Positions 10,745 to 19,769 of a stretch of DNA of 64,000 bases are shown one piece after another. The notes beneath the pieces are model-generated. The model was not told the DNA's origin. It searched no databases and saw only the letters and a program-made list of their open reading frames with translations. Location of the stretch: NCBI GenBank assembly GCA_035285595.1, contig JAYKGV010000034.1, positions 42,710 through 106,709 on the forward strand. The letters are read 5' to 3'. Position numbers and translations under genes: made by a program. How positions within the stretch are numbered: position 1 is the stretch's first letter; each line of letters opens with the position of its first letter. The DNA is from VGJW01 sp035285595. GTDB lineage: Bacteria > Cyanobacteriota > Sericytochromatia > S15B-MN24 > VGJW01.

Positions 10745-11731
10745 CTAGGCGAGGCGACCTGCGCCTGACAGACGGCCGACCCTGCGGCCCGCATGATTAC
10801 GCAAATCGGGAGTCGCCTGGCTTTCCAGTCGCGTGTACTCTTCCGGCGTCACGAGGCCGAAACGCAGCAGAAAAGCCAGCAACGCCGGTCCCACGGCCCG
10901 AGACGTCCCATCCGCAATCTTCAAGGCCCACGCGCGGCCCGTCACCCGACACACCCCTGTCGTGACGCCCTCGGCTCCTCCCTTCGAGACCAGGCGCCCT
11001 CCGGTCGCCTCCATAAGAACGGAGTCCCTACGCCCCGTTCCGGCAACCAGCAAGGGATGGCGTACCATCGCATCCAAGAGACGCTGGCCGTCGGCATCAC
11101 GACGTAAGGCGGAAAAGCCTCGAGCCAGCGCCTCGAGTGGCAAGTGCCATGACGGTGCACTGCACCCGTCAGGCTCGGACTGAGGCACGGTTCCTCCAAG
11201 CTCGGCAATGACCCCTGCGATTTCACGCTGCAAGGGGTGCTCCGGATCGAGATAGTCTTCCAGCGACCACCCCCGGTGCCGGCACGCCGCCAACATGCCG
11301 GAATGCTTGCCTGAACAGTTGTTGGCCACGAGGCTCGGCTCTGAACGCGGTGACGAAAATGGGGCGTGCATGCCACAACGCAACTGTCCTTCCTCGAGCC
11401 CGGCACGCCCCAGGAGCTCGCGAACCCCCGCCTGATGCATATCCTCACCGGCGTGCGAGGCGCACGTAAGGGCGAGGTGCCGCTCCTCCAGACCATAGGC
11501 AGCCGCCACACCGCTGCGCAGCAGCGGCAAGGCCTGGAAAGGCTTGGCTGCCGAGCGGGCGAAGACATGAGGGGCGGCTGGCGTCATCTCTTCCACCCGC
11601 CCCCCCGAATCCACGAGAACGAACCAACCATGGTGAAGGCTTTCGACATGCGGTCCGCGCCACACCGCCACCAAAGGCTCGGGTACGGCCACCAAAGTCT
11701 CGATCCGTCGGCTCTGTTGCACGTCAGGCAT
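10745..11731 (-). CDS. Asparaginase, rhizobial/thermolabile type II family (PF06089)
   Basis: It hydrolyses asparagine to aspartate and ammonia. Family markers are RSAAKPFQALPL near residue 60 and NNCSGKHSGML near residue 140, whose Ser, Gly and Lys belong to the active site of this AnsA-like group, unrelated to the E. coli enzymes. The 328-aa length is normal. There is no signal peptide, so it acts in the cytosol. The ATG at 11731 has GGAGG nine bases upstream and lies 23 bases after the stop of the subtilase gene, so it is the last gene of a leftward operon. Asn recovered from peptides released by the protease is a plausible substrate link, but this is inference. Confidence 0.85.
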   Translation of the reverse strand: MPDVQQSRRIETLVAVPEPLVAVWRGPHVESLHHGWFVLVDSGGRVEEMTPAAPHVFARSAAKPFQALPLLRSGVAAAYGLEERHLALTCASHAGEDMHQAGVRELLGRAGLEEGQLRCGMHAPFSSPRSEPSLVANNCSGKHSGMLAACRHRGWSLEDYLDPEHPLQREIAGVIAELGGTVPQSEPDGCSAPSWHLPLEALARGFSALRRDADGQRLLDAMVRHPLLVAGTGRRDSVLMEATGGRLVSKGGAEGVTTGVCRVTGRAWALKIADGTSRAVGPALLAFLLRFGLVTPEEYTRLESQATPDLRNHAGRRVGRLSGAGRLA

Positions 11732-11754
11732 GGTCTGAATCCTCCGGAAGGACA

Positions 11755-13041
11755 TCAAGGAACGGCTCGAGCCGGCTGGACGAGCCCGGCGCCATAGAGA
11801 TCATCGAGGCCAGGGGCCCCGAGGTCACGGGCCGTTTCCTGAAGCCTTGCCCGAACCTGATTCACGGGTACCCCGCTGCCCAGCATCAAGGCGGCGATGC
11901 CAGCGACCAAGGGACTCGCCATCGAGGTGCCGCTCGCATAAGCATAACCTCTGGACACCGAACCCGCACCGGGAAAGAGCGAAAGGGGCACGGTCGACAG
12001 GATGTCCACCCCCGGGGCCGAGATGGCATTGAACGGATTGTGATTCGAGAAGGCAGCTCGAACCATGACGGGCTGGCCCTGCCCATCGGTGCCGGAAAGG
12101 CCCACGGCAGCCACCGAGATGACGCCCGTGAGCGCGGCGGGATACTCGATGGGATTGCCGGACAAGGCCTCGTTTCCAGCTGCCGCGACCACGACCATGC
12201 CACGGGAGACGGCCCGTGCCATCTCGTCTGCCTCGATCCTGCTCGCCTGCGGAGATCCGAGACTCAGGTTCACCACCGTCGCCCCCCGTGAACGGGCAAG
12301 ATCCAACCCCTGGATGAGGGCAGCCGTCGTACCACCTTCGACACCAAGGACCCGGATGGGCAACACCTTGGCCTTGGGGGCTACGCCGACCACGCCCCGA
12401 CCATCCAGTGCCGCTCCCACGATTCCGGCCACGTGGGTCCCGTGGCCAAAGTCATCATTGGGCGGCTGGCCTGTCTCCACCAGGTTGACCCCCTCGACCA
12501 GGTTACCGGCCAGATCCGGATGACTTGCATCCACTCCCGTATCGAGGACTGCCACCGTGACGCCCTCGCCTTGGCTCCGGGCCCAGACACCCTCGAGCCC
12601 CAAGGCGGCTACTGCCCATTGTCCGGGCAATCCCGAGCTACCGGGGGTCAAGGGGTCGGCCGCCTGGATACCCAGGCGTGCGTGGGGCAAGTCCCGCAAG
12701 GACCGTGCACGCCATGCACGCCACCATGCCGGCTGGAGAAGCCGATCAACCTCAATGTGCTCCACGCCGGGTCGTCGGCCCCACCGAGCGGTCGCTTCCT
12801 GGGCCGCCAGGGCCTCTGGCACCTGCAGCAGGGCCACGCGATCCGACAGCCGGCGGAACGTGACTCCCTCGCCCCAGTCTCCTTCCTGCCCCCCCGCCGG
12901 CAAGGCTCCGTCCCGGAAGGCAACCAGGAATCGCTCGGACCGCAGTCCCCCCTGCAGTTGAGACGGCCACCAGCCAGTCATCCCCCCTTGGCACGCCGCC
13001 ACCAAGGGTACCCATATCCACTTGCAGGGCTTCCCGATCAT
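11755..13041 (-). CDS. Subtilisin-family (S8) lipoprotease
   Basis: A secreted serine endopeptidase with a lipoprotein signal, lipobox VAAC (Cys17). A propeptide-like region (35-105) precedes the S8 domain with Asp167 (VLDTGVD), His200 (FGHGTHVAG), oxyanion Asn290 and Ser373 (GTSMASP). The triad is intact. The start is the ATG at 13041, whose ATGA overlaps the stop of the upstream lipoprotein gene; the longer frame to 13365 is a shadow of that gene. Sequence and Trp-rich propeptide differ clearly from the other two subtilases here, so it is not a recent duplicate. Confidence 0.92.
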   Translation of the reverse strand: MIGKPCKWIWVPLVAACQGGMTGWWPSQLQGGLRSERFLVAFRDGALPAGGQEGDWGEGVTFRRLSDRVALLQVPEALAAQEATARWGRRPGVEHIEVDRLLQPAWWRAWRARSLRDLPHARLGIQAADPLTPGSSGLPGQWAVAALGLEGVWARSQGEGVTVAVLDTGVDASHPDLAGNLVEGVNLVETGQPPNDDFGHGTHVAGIVGAALDGRGVVGVAPKAKVLPIRVLGVEGGTTAALIQGLDLARSRGATVVNLSLGSPQASRIEADEMARAVSRGMVVVAAAGNEALSGNPIEYPAALTGVISVAAVGLSGTDGQGQPVMVRAAFSNHNPFNAISAPGVDILSTVPLSLFPGAGSVSRGYAYASGTSMASPLVAGIAALMLGSGVPVNQVRARLQETARDLGAPGLDDLYGAGLVQPARAVP

Positions 13042-14438
13042 CGGCGAAACCCCAGGCCCCTGTGCACGGACTCTCGGCTCCTGGTGCGAAAAGGACGCAT
13101 CGGCGGCGCCATGAGCTTGCCTGCCGCGGGCCACCAACTTCCCGGCAGTCCGGAGGGCGAGAACAACCACGGCGACGGATCCACGGCCGGATCGAAAGGA
13201 TCCGCGGACAGCCCGATCCCTTGGCCCGCCAGGCCATCCACCCTCGTACTCAGCGCGTGGACCTGCCAAGTGTAGTCGACGCCGGGCAGCAAGGCCGCGC
13301 CATTGGCATCGCCATCGCCAAAGCGCCCGAAGGCAAGCGAGGTGCCCCGGGTCCTGCCTCGCCACTTGGGCTGGGCAATGCCGGGCTCATAGACCTGCAC
13401 AAGGTAACCATCAGCACCCGGCACGGCCTGCCAGGAGAACGTCGGCCAGCCTCCAACCCCTTCCGAACCGGAAGCCGGCGCGACGACCTCAGGAGGACTC
13501 AGGAGATCAAAGGGCGCCTGGCCCAACACATTGGTCGTCAACGTCACCTTGCTGATGCGGGCACCCGAGGCATCCACCGCCAGGCCCTCGAACACCGCCT
13601 TGGCGCCCGCGACGGACGGCAAGGCCAGATCCTGCTCGGTTCCCGTGCCACGCGCCACCGGAACCGACCCCATCAGCCCGAAATCCAGCGCGACGGCGGT
13701 CCGAACTTCGCGCGCCCACGAAGTGTTGCGATAGGCCAGAGAGACCTTGCTCGTCACCGGTGAGAGTGCCAAGGGCGTCTGGAGGGACGTCGTGGCAGGA
13801 TTGGCCGTGGCCGAAAAGGGCACGTCGATCGTCTGCATCCCGAAGGACCTGAACTGGAAAGGCGCCTCAGGTGCCTCCAGGGGCCCGTCGATCACCTCCC
13901 CCCCGGCGAGCACTCCCGACAACACCGTCCCGGGCAGCCCGCTGGCAGGATCCATGACGATGGCATAGCGGCCTTGGTTGACCCTGCCGGACTTGATCCC
14001 CGCGAAGACCACCTCCCCGGAAGCCGCCCCGCCTCCCCCCGGTGCCTGGACCTGGCCCAGGATCGTGGCGAAACGCGCCTTCAAGTTGCCGGTCGAGGGA
14101 AACAACGGTGACAGGTGATAGGCCTTGCCATCCTCCAGTGGGCCGGTCGCCACCGTCTCGGACGTATAGCCGGCTCGAGCCAGCGAAAGGATGTGGCGGG
14201 AAACCGCGCCATACAATTCGAAACGACCGTCGGGCCCGGTCGTGGTCCAACCCACGTCCCCGACCACCGAGGCTCCGCCCAGCGGCAGTCCCGTCATCGC
14301 GTCGAAGACCTGCCCTCGCAACGGCTGGCCGATACCGGGCACCAGGCCGGGCATCGTCGGAGAAAGCAACAGGACGTCACAACCCGCAAGACAAGCGAGG
14401 ACCGGTAGGCCCCGGAACCCGCGGGCGAGGGGACGCAC
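13038..14438 (-). CDS. Lipoprotein with carboxypeptidase-regulatory-like and Fn3-like domains
   Basis: A 466-aa secreted lipoprotein: signal with lipobox CLAGC (Cys20). A CarboxypepD_reg-like beta-sandwich follows (LRGQVFDAMTGLPLGGASV to GYTSET, about 40-100). Near residue 330 a segment of the Fn3 type begins (PTFSWQAVPGADGYLVQVYE), as found in surface proteins that bind or display other domains. The start is a GTG with GAGG eight bases upstream; the upstream part of the open frame overlaps the dehydrogenase gene. It lies 10 bases after that gene and overlaps the subtilase start (ATGA), which suggests it is exported with the protease as scaffold or substrate. Confidence 0.75.
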   Translation of the reverse strand: MRPLARGFRGLPVLACLAGCDVLLLSPTMPGLVPGIGQPLRGQVFDAMTGLPLGGASVVGDVGWTTTGPDGRFELYGAVSRHILSLARAGYTSETVATGPLEDGKAYHLSPLFPSTGNLKARFATILGQVQAPGGGGAASGEVVFAGIKSGRVNQGRYAIVMDPASGLPGTVLSGVLAGGEVIDGPLEAPEAPFQFRSFGMQTIDVPFSATANPATTSLQTPLALSPVTSKVSLAYRNTSWAREVRTAVALDFGLMGSVPVARGTGTEQDLALPSVAGAKAVFEGLAVDASGARISKVTLTTNVLGQAPFDLLSPPEVVAPASGSEGVGGWPTFSWQAVPGADGYLVQVYEPGIAQPKWRGRTRGTSLAFGRFGDGDANGAALLPGVDYTWQVHALSTRVDGLAGQGIGLSADPFDPAVDPSPWLFSPSGLPGSWWPAAGKLMAPPMRPFRTRSRESVHRGLGFRR

Positions 14439-14448
14439 GCTCCCTGCC

Positions 14449-15486
14449 TCAGCCCACGACACGGGGGAGCGGCAACTCAAGCGCCGACCGCAGCCCCGGC
14501 GCAGCCTCGAGCACCCTCCCCGCCGTATTGATGAGGGTCGCCACCGTGGCCAGATCCCCGGACACCCCCCCCTCGACCCGCAAACGAACCGGAGGATCCG
14601 CGTCGATGTCCACCTCATCGCCGTCGGTTCCGCCTCCCAGTTCCATCACCAAGTCCAGCACGAGTTCCCGAGCCTCGTCAGTCCGTGCGGTCATGATCTG
14701 CCTAAGGCCGGACACACGACCCGCCGGAACCTCAAGTTCGGCCGACCGGACCCCATGGGTTGAGATCAGGGGTGAGAGAGCTTCTTCGATGGGGCCTACG
14801 TCCCAACCCAACCCCGCCGCCACCAGGGCCAACGATTCGGCGAGACCGATGTGCCCCATCCGGCCTGCCGCCATCTCGGCCGCGAAGCCTTCGACGGTCA
14901 TCCCGGCTCCCGTCTTGATCTGCAGGTTACGTCGTCTTCGCGCCGTGTCCACCCTGCGCCGGATGACCACCTTGCGGACATTACGGACGGCGTGGGTCAT
15001 CACCAAGGGCAATACATCCATCACAAAGCCCGGATTCACACCGGTCCCCACCACCGTACGGCCTGCCGCACGCGCCTTGCGGTCTAGCTGTTCCGCAAGG
15101 ACCTCGTGACGCAACCAGGGCCAAGCCAGCTCCTCGGCACTCGACACCACGTGCAGGCCCGCTGCCAGCAAGGCTTCGATCTGCTCTCCCACGTCCGGCA
15201 GGAAGGAGCCTGTCGTATGCAGCGCGACCCTGGCGCCCCCCACGTCCCCGAGATCGCCCCGAACCAGGGTCCCCCAATGCCCTTCACCCAACACCTCGCC
15301 CAAGTCCTTGCCAACCTTGGCGGGATCGGCATCGACGGCCGCGACGAGTTCGAATTCGGTCGCGCAATGCAAAGCCCGGGCCACACCCGCCCCGATGGCC
15401 CCGACTCCAAACAGCAGGATCGGCACGCGCACCCCGGGGACAGACCGACGGGGAACAGGAATGTGACGCCGCAAACCTTCGTTCAT
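14449..15486 (-). CDS. NAD(P)-dependent dehydrogenase, 2,4-diaminopentanoate-dehydrogenase-like
   Basis: The N-terminal Rossmann motif GVGAIGAGVARAL (about residues 27-39) and the later GTGVNPGFVMD resemble Ord, the 2,4-diaminopentanoate dehydrogenase of ornithine fermentation, and dihydrodipicolinate reductase. It would use NAD(P) to oxidise or reduce an amino acid substrate in the cytosol. No other ornithine-degradation gene is present, so the substrate is uncertain. The ATG at 15486 is preceded by GAAGG at seven bases; the earlier ATG at 15501 lacks one. First gene of an operon with the lipoprotein, protease and asparaginase. It is divergent from 15537 with 50 bases between. Confidence 0.7.
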   Translation of the reverse strand: MNEGLRRHIPVPRRSVPGVRVPILLFGVGAIGAGVARALHCATEFELVAAVDADPAKVGKDLGEVLGEGHWGTLVRGDLGDVGGARVALHTTGSFLPDVGEQIEALLAAGLHVVSSAEELAWPWLRHEVLAEQLDRKARAAGRTVVGTGVNPGFVMDVLPLVMTHAVRNVRKVVIRRRVDTARRRRNLQIKTGAGMTVEGFAAEMAAGRMGHIGLAESLALVAAGLGWDVGPIEEALSPLISTHGVRSAELEVPAGRVSGLRQIMTARTDEARELVLDLVMELGGGTDGDEVDIDADPPVRLRVEGGVSGDLATVATLINTAGRVLEAAPGLRSALELPLPRVVG

Positions 15487-15536
15487 CGGAGAACCTTCCA
15501 TGGGAACAGTGTACCGGAACTGGTAGAGTGGCCCTC

Positions 15537-16769
15537 ATGACGCCAAGGCAGGTTCTCCTCGGCGTGGCCTTGATCCTCGGCCTCGCGCTCCCGGTCCGGG
15601 CCGGCCATCCGCTGGAGCCCCTGGCCCTGCTGGCCGTCGGAACCCTTGCGATGGATGCGGAGATTCCCGCACTGGACTTGCACCCTGCGCACCCACCCTT
15701 GGCGGCTTGGGCCGAGGACGGTAGGCTCGGCCTAGGCCGGCTCGAGATTCGCTCCCCCGCCGTCCCCCCGACAACGGAACCGGAATCCGAACTGACGTCG
15801 GCCTCGTCTTCCGCCACTCCGGGTCCCCGGACCGTGTCGTGGGTCCCGGAAAGTTTTCCGGGACCCCTCGAAGGCCGACTGCAGGAGATCGCATTCGCGG
15901 GGGCTGCCGCGTCGCCGTGGCTGGTGACCCTGGAAAGCATGCCACGCGCCACCGTGCTGGTCGCACGATCGCCGGAAGCCTCGCGGAGCTTCATCCTGCA
16001 ACGAAGCCCCGGCAACCTGGAACGCCTGACGACCGCGTGGAGATCCTCGCCGTCGGGGCACGCCATGGCTGCCCTGTGGCGGGTGATGCTGGGGCCACGA
16101 CGCAATGTTCTGGCAACCCGTGCATGGACCGCGGCTGGCGCTGAACGCCTGCGATGGCTGCCCCACGGAGAATCGGTTCCCGAGCAACCCGTCCTCGCCC
16201 CTTATGGCGATGACGGCTGGCTTGCTTCGTGGCGAGAGGAGCCCTCAGGCCAGGTCGGTCGGGTCCTGGCGGCCACGTGGCGAGAGGGTCAACCGTTGCC
16301 TCGAATCGTGCCTCTCGCCAGTGGCCCGTATCTGCTGGGCCCCATACTGCTCGCCACCTTTCCGCGCCCCCTGATTGGTTGGCAAGGCCCCGACCCGCTG
16401 GGTCATCAAATCCATGCGCGTTGGGCCGATCCCCCGACCCCTCGACCTCATCCGGACCTACGGACCGACCTGTCCGCCGAAGGACCGGATCTGGTGAAAG
16501 TAAGCAGCGACGGCCGAGGCCGGTTGCTCGTCGCCTGGAGCCAGAAGACCGGCCCTGAAACCTCTGAAACGGCCCTGATGGCAAGGGTCCACGGCCACAC
16601 CGGGGCGGCCGTGGGTCCGCCGGTCCTGCTGGAGGTGGCTGACGAGGAGGTGCGTCCCTTGGCCGTGATTCGAGGGCAGCAGGACACGTGGTGGGTCGGC
16701 TGGGGGCGCCGTGAGACCGCCGGATGGACCTTGCGCGTGGCACACCTGGGGGAGGACCAACGGCCTTGA
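15537..16769 (+). CDS. Secreted protein of unknown function (410 aa)
   Basis: The N-terminus is a Sec signal (VLLGVALILGLALPVRAG) without a lipobox. The mature protein is rich in Trp, Pro and Arg, with repeating short strands such as RLLVAWSQ, WLASWRE and WWVGWGR about every 50-60 residues, which suggests a beta-propeller-like fold. No catalytic residues are recognised. A GTG nine bases upstream is an alternative start. The stop overlaps the TTG start of the amidase gene (TTGA), so the two are translationally coupled. Confidence 0.65.
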   Translation: MTPRQVLLGVALILGLALPVRAGHPLEPLALLAVGTLAMDAEIPALDLHPAHPPLAAWAEDGRLGLGRLEIRSPAVPPTTEPESELTSASSSATPGPRTVSWVPESFPGPLEGRLQEIAFAGAAASPWLVTLESMPRATVLVARSPEASRSFILQRSPGNLERLTTAWRSSPSGHAMAALWRVMLGPRRNVLATRAWTAAGAERLRWLPHGESVPEQPVLAPYGDDGWLASWREEPSGQVGRVLAATWREGQPLPRIVPLASGPYLLGPILLATFPRPLIGWQGPDPLGHQIHARWADPPTPRPHPDLRTDLSAEGPDLVKVSSDGRGRLLVAWSQKTGPETSETALMARVHGHTGAAVGPPVLLEVADEEVRPLAVIRGQQDTWWVGWGRRETAGWTLRVAHLGEDQRP

Positions 16770-17578
16770 ACCGAAGCTTGCGCCTCGGCGCCGCACAGAT
16801 GGAACTGTCTGACCAAGATCGCGCAATCAACATGGCCGCGGCACGACGGGCCGTCGAAGAGGCCGTGAGCCTGAAGCTCGATCTGCTGCTGTTGCCCGAA
16901 CTCTGGCACGAAGGCTACGCATTGGATCGCCACTGTCCTGGCTCCTGGGCCGAGGGAGGTCTGGAGCAGCACCCGATGGCGGGCCTCGCCCGGGAGGCCG
17001 GGCTGTTCCTCGCGGGCACGATGGCCGTCCAGACCGCCAAGGGTCTCACGAATCGCTTGCAGATCTACGGTCCCGACGGCCGCATCATCGGTCATCAAGA
17101 CAAGGTCCATCTCTTCGGGCCCGGGGGGGAGCGTCAATGGTTCGTGCCTGCCACGGATCGCCAACGGCCCGAAGTGGCGGGCTGGCAGCTGGGAGGCGTC
17201 ATCTGTTACGACCTAAGGTTCCCCGAATGGTCCCGCAGGCTGTGCATCGAGGGCGCCCGGGTCCTGCTCGTGCCCGCGCAGTGGCCCAAGGCCAGAGGTC
17301 AGCAATTCCGAACCTTGCTGACGGCGCGTGCCCTAGAGAATCAAGTCTGGGTCTTGGCCGCAAATCGGGTGGGGGGAGAGGCTGTCCCGTTCGCCGGTCA
17401 CAGCGGCCTCGTGGACCCTAAAGGAAACTGGCTCGCTGACGCAGGGACGGAGGCCTCCGGCGTGGTCTGGGGTACCTTGGACCCCGCCGTTCAGGCGGCT
17501 GCCCGACGGCACCTGCCACTCTGGCAGGACCGACGCCCCGACATGTACCTCCCGGAGCACCCCGGGGGTGCGTTATGA
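16766..17578 (+). CDS. Nitrilase-superfamily amidohydrolase, omega-amidase/Nit2-like
   Basis: A carbon-nitrogen hydrolase acting on small amides such as alpha-keto acid omega-amides, from the look of the motifs. The triad is Glu45 (LLPELWHEGY), Lys113 (DKVHLFGPGGE) and Cys147 (GGVICYDLRFPEW). The 270-aa length is typical. No signal peptide, so cytosolic. The start is inferred as a TTG overlapping the previous stop, with GGAGG about ten bases upstream. The DLRFPEW context is shared by omega-amidases and the YafV/MtnU group; the exact substrate cannot be told. The gene ends 12 bases before a tRNA gene. Confidence 0.85.
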   Translation: MNRSLRLGAAQMELSDQDRAINMAAARRAVEEAVSLKLDLLLLPELWHEGYALDRHCPGSWAEGGLEQHPMAGLAREAGLFLAGTMAVQTAKGLTNRLQIYGPDGRIIGHQDKVHLFGPGGERQWFVPATDRQRPEVAGWQLGGVICYDLRFPEWSRRLCIEGARVLLVPAQWPKARGQQFRTLLTARALENQVWVLAANRVGGEAVPFAGHSGLVDPKGNWLADAGTEASGVVWGTLDPAVQAAARRHLPLWQDRRPDMYLPEHPGGAL

Positions 17579-17590
17579 TGAGAACCTTCA

Positions 17591-17663
17591 GGAAGCGTCG
17601 TCTAGCGGTCAGGACGTCCGGCTCATAACCGGATCAACCTCGGTTCGAATCCGAGCGCTTCCA
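17591..17663 (+). tRNA. tRNA with anticodon CAU (elongator Met, or Ile2)
   Basis: All arms fold: acceptor GGAAGCG/CGCTTCC with discriminator A, D loop AGCGGTCAGGA, anticodon stem TCCGG/CCGGA around loop CTCATAA, and TTCGAAT in the T loop. The first base pair is G-C, so it is not an initiator (these have a C1-A72 mismatch). CAU may be read as elongator Met or, if modified to lysidine, Ile. The 3' CCA is not encoded. Confidence 0.95.
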
Positions 17664-17698
17664 CTCGGCATGCATCGGCCTCGCCAAGCGCCGTAGCG

Positions 17699-19672
17699 TC
17701 ACTTGGCCCAAGGTAGCGCGCGTTCGATGATTTTGGCCACACCGGCAGCGGGAGCCACGATTCTGGAAGATCTTGCCGGCGTGAGCGTCTTCAGACGGTT
17801 TTCCGCCTCAAGGCGGACCATCCCCGTGGCACCTGCCTCGAGACACCGGCTCAGGCTGGTCGCGGCTTCGGCACGCAGACCCGAGGACATTTCCAGCTGC
17901 GCTATCCGCAACCAGAGTCCAGCCAACTCCTCGGGAGGCGCGGCCGGGACCAGATCGCGCAGAACCTGCAAGGCCTCGCGGAAACGATAGGCGGCCACCA
18001 AGGCCTCGGAAAGCCGCAAGGGATGACTCCAGCCGGCATCCATGGCCATGGCACGCGAATAGGGCTCGATGGCCTCGAGCGGCCTCTGTTGCGCCATGCG
18101 CGCCATGCCCAGCAGAGACCAAGCCGCCGCCGAAGCACGAATCGCCAGCAACTCCTCCAGCACGGCTTCGGCATCTGCAGGTCGCCCTTCCTCGAGGTAC
18201 ACCACGGCCAGGTTCTGCATGGCGGCCTCACGTGTCGCGGGGCACTCGAGCGCGGCCAGCAGCATGCGCTCGGCCTCGGGCCACTGCTTGGCCTCCAGAT
18301 GCAAAGTTCCGAGGATATAGCGGGCCTCGGGGTGATCGGGACAAGTCGAAAGCACGGCACGGAAGGCCCCGATGGCACCCTCCCGATCCCCCATGCGCGC
18401 GAGGACACGCCCACGTTCCATTTGCGCCCTGCTCTCGTCCGGATGGCGTGCCAGAATGATCCCGGCCAGCTCGAGCGCTTCAGCGTCTTGGCCATTGCTG
18501 CGTCGACTGGCCAACAGATCCATGCACGTGGAGAGATCGGTCGGTTCAAGGGTCCAGGCGCGCTCGAACATACGCCCGGCAGCCTCGAGAGAACGGGAGT
18601 CACCCCGCTGCTGGTAGATACGACCTAGCATGCGATAGGCCTCCACGTGAGCTGGCTCGGCACTGACGACCTTCAGGAAACAATCGAGAGCCGGTCCGTC
18701 CTGACCCAGCGCCATCTTGGCCTGTCCGAGATCAAACCAGGCCTCCGTGCGACCGGCGTCCTGGCTCAAGACATACTGCAGGGCCAGGGCGGCCTCCGCC
18801 CACGATCCTCTCCCCACGAGGGCCTTGGCATGGGCGAGATGAATCTCGGGACGAGAAAGTTCGCTGCGCAGATCCCCCGCGAGCTCCTGAGCCGACGTGT
18901 ATCGGGCCTCGGTATCCTTGGCAAGACACCTGAGCAGCAGTCGGGACAGACCCTCCGGCAGATCAGGGCGGTACTCCCGCGGATCCGTGGGAGCGTCGTA
19001 GAGCAGGCGATGGGCCATACCGGCCACGTCCACGGCGTGGAAGGGAAGATGGCCCGTCAAGCACTTGTAGAGTACGACGCCAACCGAAAATAGATCTGCC
19101 CGATTGTCTACCAGCGTAGGATCCAGCAGCTGCTCCGCCGACATGTAGGCGATGGTCCCGAGCATCATCTTGGTCTGGGTGATTTCGGGGTGCAGCGCAA
19201 TTCGGGCGAGGCCGAAATCCGTCATCATGAGACGGCCGCTGGGATCGACGATGAGGTTGGCCGGCTTGATATCTCGATGGACCAACTGGAATCGATCATA
19301 CAGATACTCAAGAGCCGCACACAGTTGCAGACCCCACTCGAGGACCTGGGGAACGGAAGGCAGGTCTTGCTCGAGCAACGCCTGCAACGTCAAGCCCGGT
19401 TGATGCCTGCATACCAGATAGTGACGGCCTTCCCAGACTCCTCCGCCGATGGCCTTGACGATGCTCGGATGGTCGAGAACGGTATGCAGCCGGATCTCGC
19501 GCTCGAAGCGAGCCGTCTGCTCTTCCTCGGAAAGAGCACCTTCCTGCTCCAGCAACATCTCCTTGACCACCAGGAGATTATCGTCATCCACCTTCTGAGC
19601 CAGCCAGACACGACCTGTCAGGCTCTCCGCGAGCAGGGTAATCAGCTCGTAGTCGGCAAACCTCTCGGCCAT
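17699..19672 (-). CDS. Serine/threonine protein kinase with C-terminal TPR array
   Basis: A 657-aa Hanks-type kinase. The ATP lysine is Lys37 (VVKEML), the catalytic loop HRDIKPANL (132-140) and DFG at 152-154 are intact, and SAEQ replaces the usual APEQ. The glycine-rich loop is degenerate (LLAESLTGRVWL). Residues about 290-620 form eight to ten TPR repeats that would bind partners. There is no transmembrane helix, so it is a cytosolic kinase, unlike PASTA receptors. The ATG at 19672 follows GGAGG; the 11 extra upstream residues of the longer frame are rejected. It lies downstream of the lipoprotein at 19770 on the same strand. Substrate unknown. Confidence 0.88.
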   Translation of the reverse strand: MAERFADYELITLLAESLTGRVWLAQKVDDDNLLVVKEMLLEQEGALSEEEQTARFEREIRLHTVLDHPSIVKAIGGGVWEGRHYLVCRHQPGLTLQALLEQDLPSVPQVLEWGLQLCAALEYLYDRFQLVHRDIKPANLIVDPSGRLMMTDFGLARIALHPEITQTKMMLGTIAYMSAEQLLDPTLVDNRADLFSVGVVLYKCLTGHLPFHAVDVAGMAHRLLYDAPTDPREYRPDLPEGLSRLLLRCLAKDTEARYTSAQELAGDLRSELSRPEIHLAHAKALVGRGSWAEAALALQYVLSQDAGRTEAWFDLGQAKMALGQDGPALDCFLKVVSAEPAHVEAYRMLGRIYQQRGDSRSLEAAGRMFERAWTLEPTDLSTCMDLLASRRSNGQDAEALELAGIILARHPDESRAQMERGRVLARMGDREGAIGAFRAVLSTCPDHPEARYILGTLHLEAKQWPEAERMLLAALECPATREAAMQNLAVVYLEEGRPADAEAVLEELLAIRASAAAWSLLGMARMAQQRPLEAIEPYSRAMAMDAGWSHPLRLSEALVAAYRFREALQVLRDLVPAAPPEELAGLWLRIAQLEMSSGLRAEAATSLSRCLEAGATGMVRLEAENRLKTLTPARSSRIVAPAAGVAKIIERALPWAK

Positions 19673-19729
19673 GACGCCTCCACAACATGGAGCATGCAGC
19701 AACATGCCATGCTGGAAAGAAGCGACCGA

Positions 19730-19746
19730 GGCTGTCGGTGACAGCC
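19730..19746 (-). terminator. Short hairpin between two minus-strand genes
   Basis: GGCTGTC (19730-19736) pairs perfectly with GACAGCC (19740-19746) around a 3-base loop. It lies 24 bases past the stop of the 19770 gene. No T tract, so it is weak. Confidence 0.3.
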
Positions 19747-19769
19747 GTTACAGCCCTTGACGCCTTCTC

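Noticed and set aside
17591..17663. Initiator tRNA-fMet
   Set aside because: The anticodon is CAU, but the acceptor begins with a G-C pair rather than the initiator mismatch.
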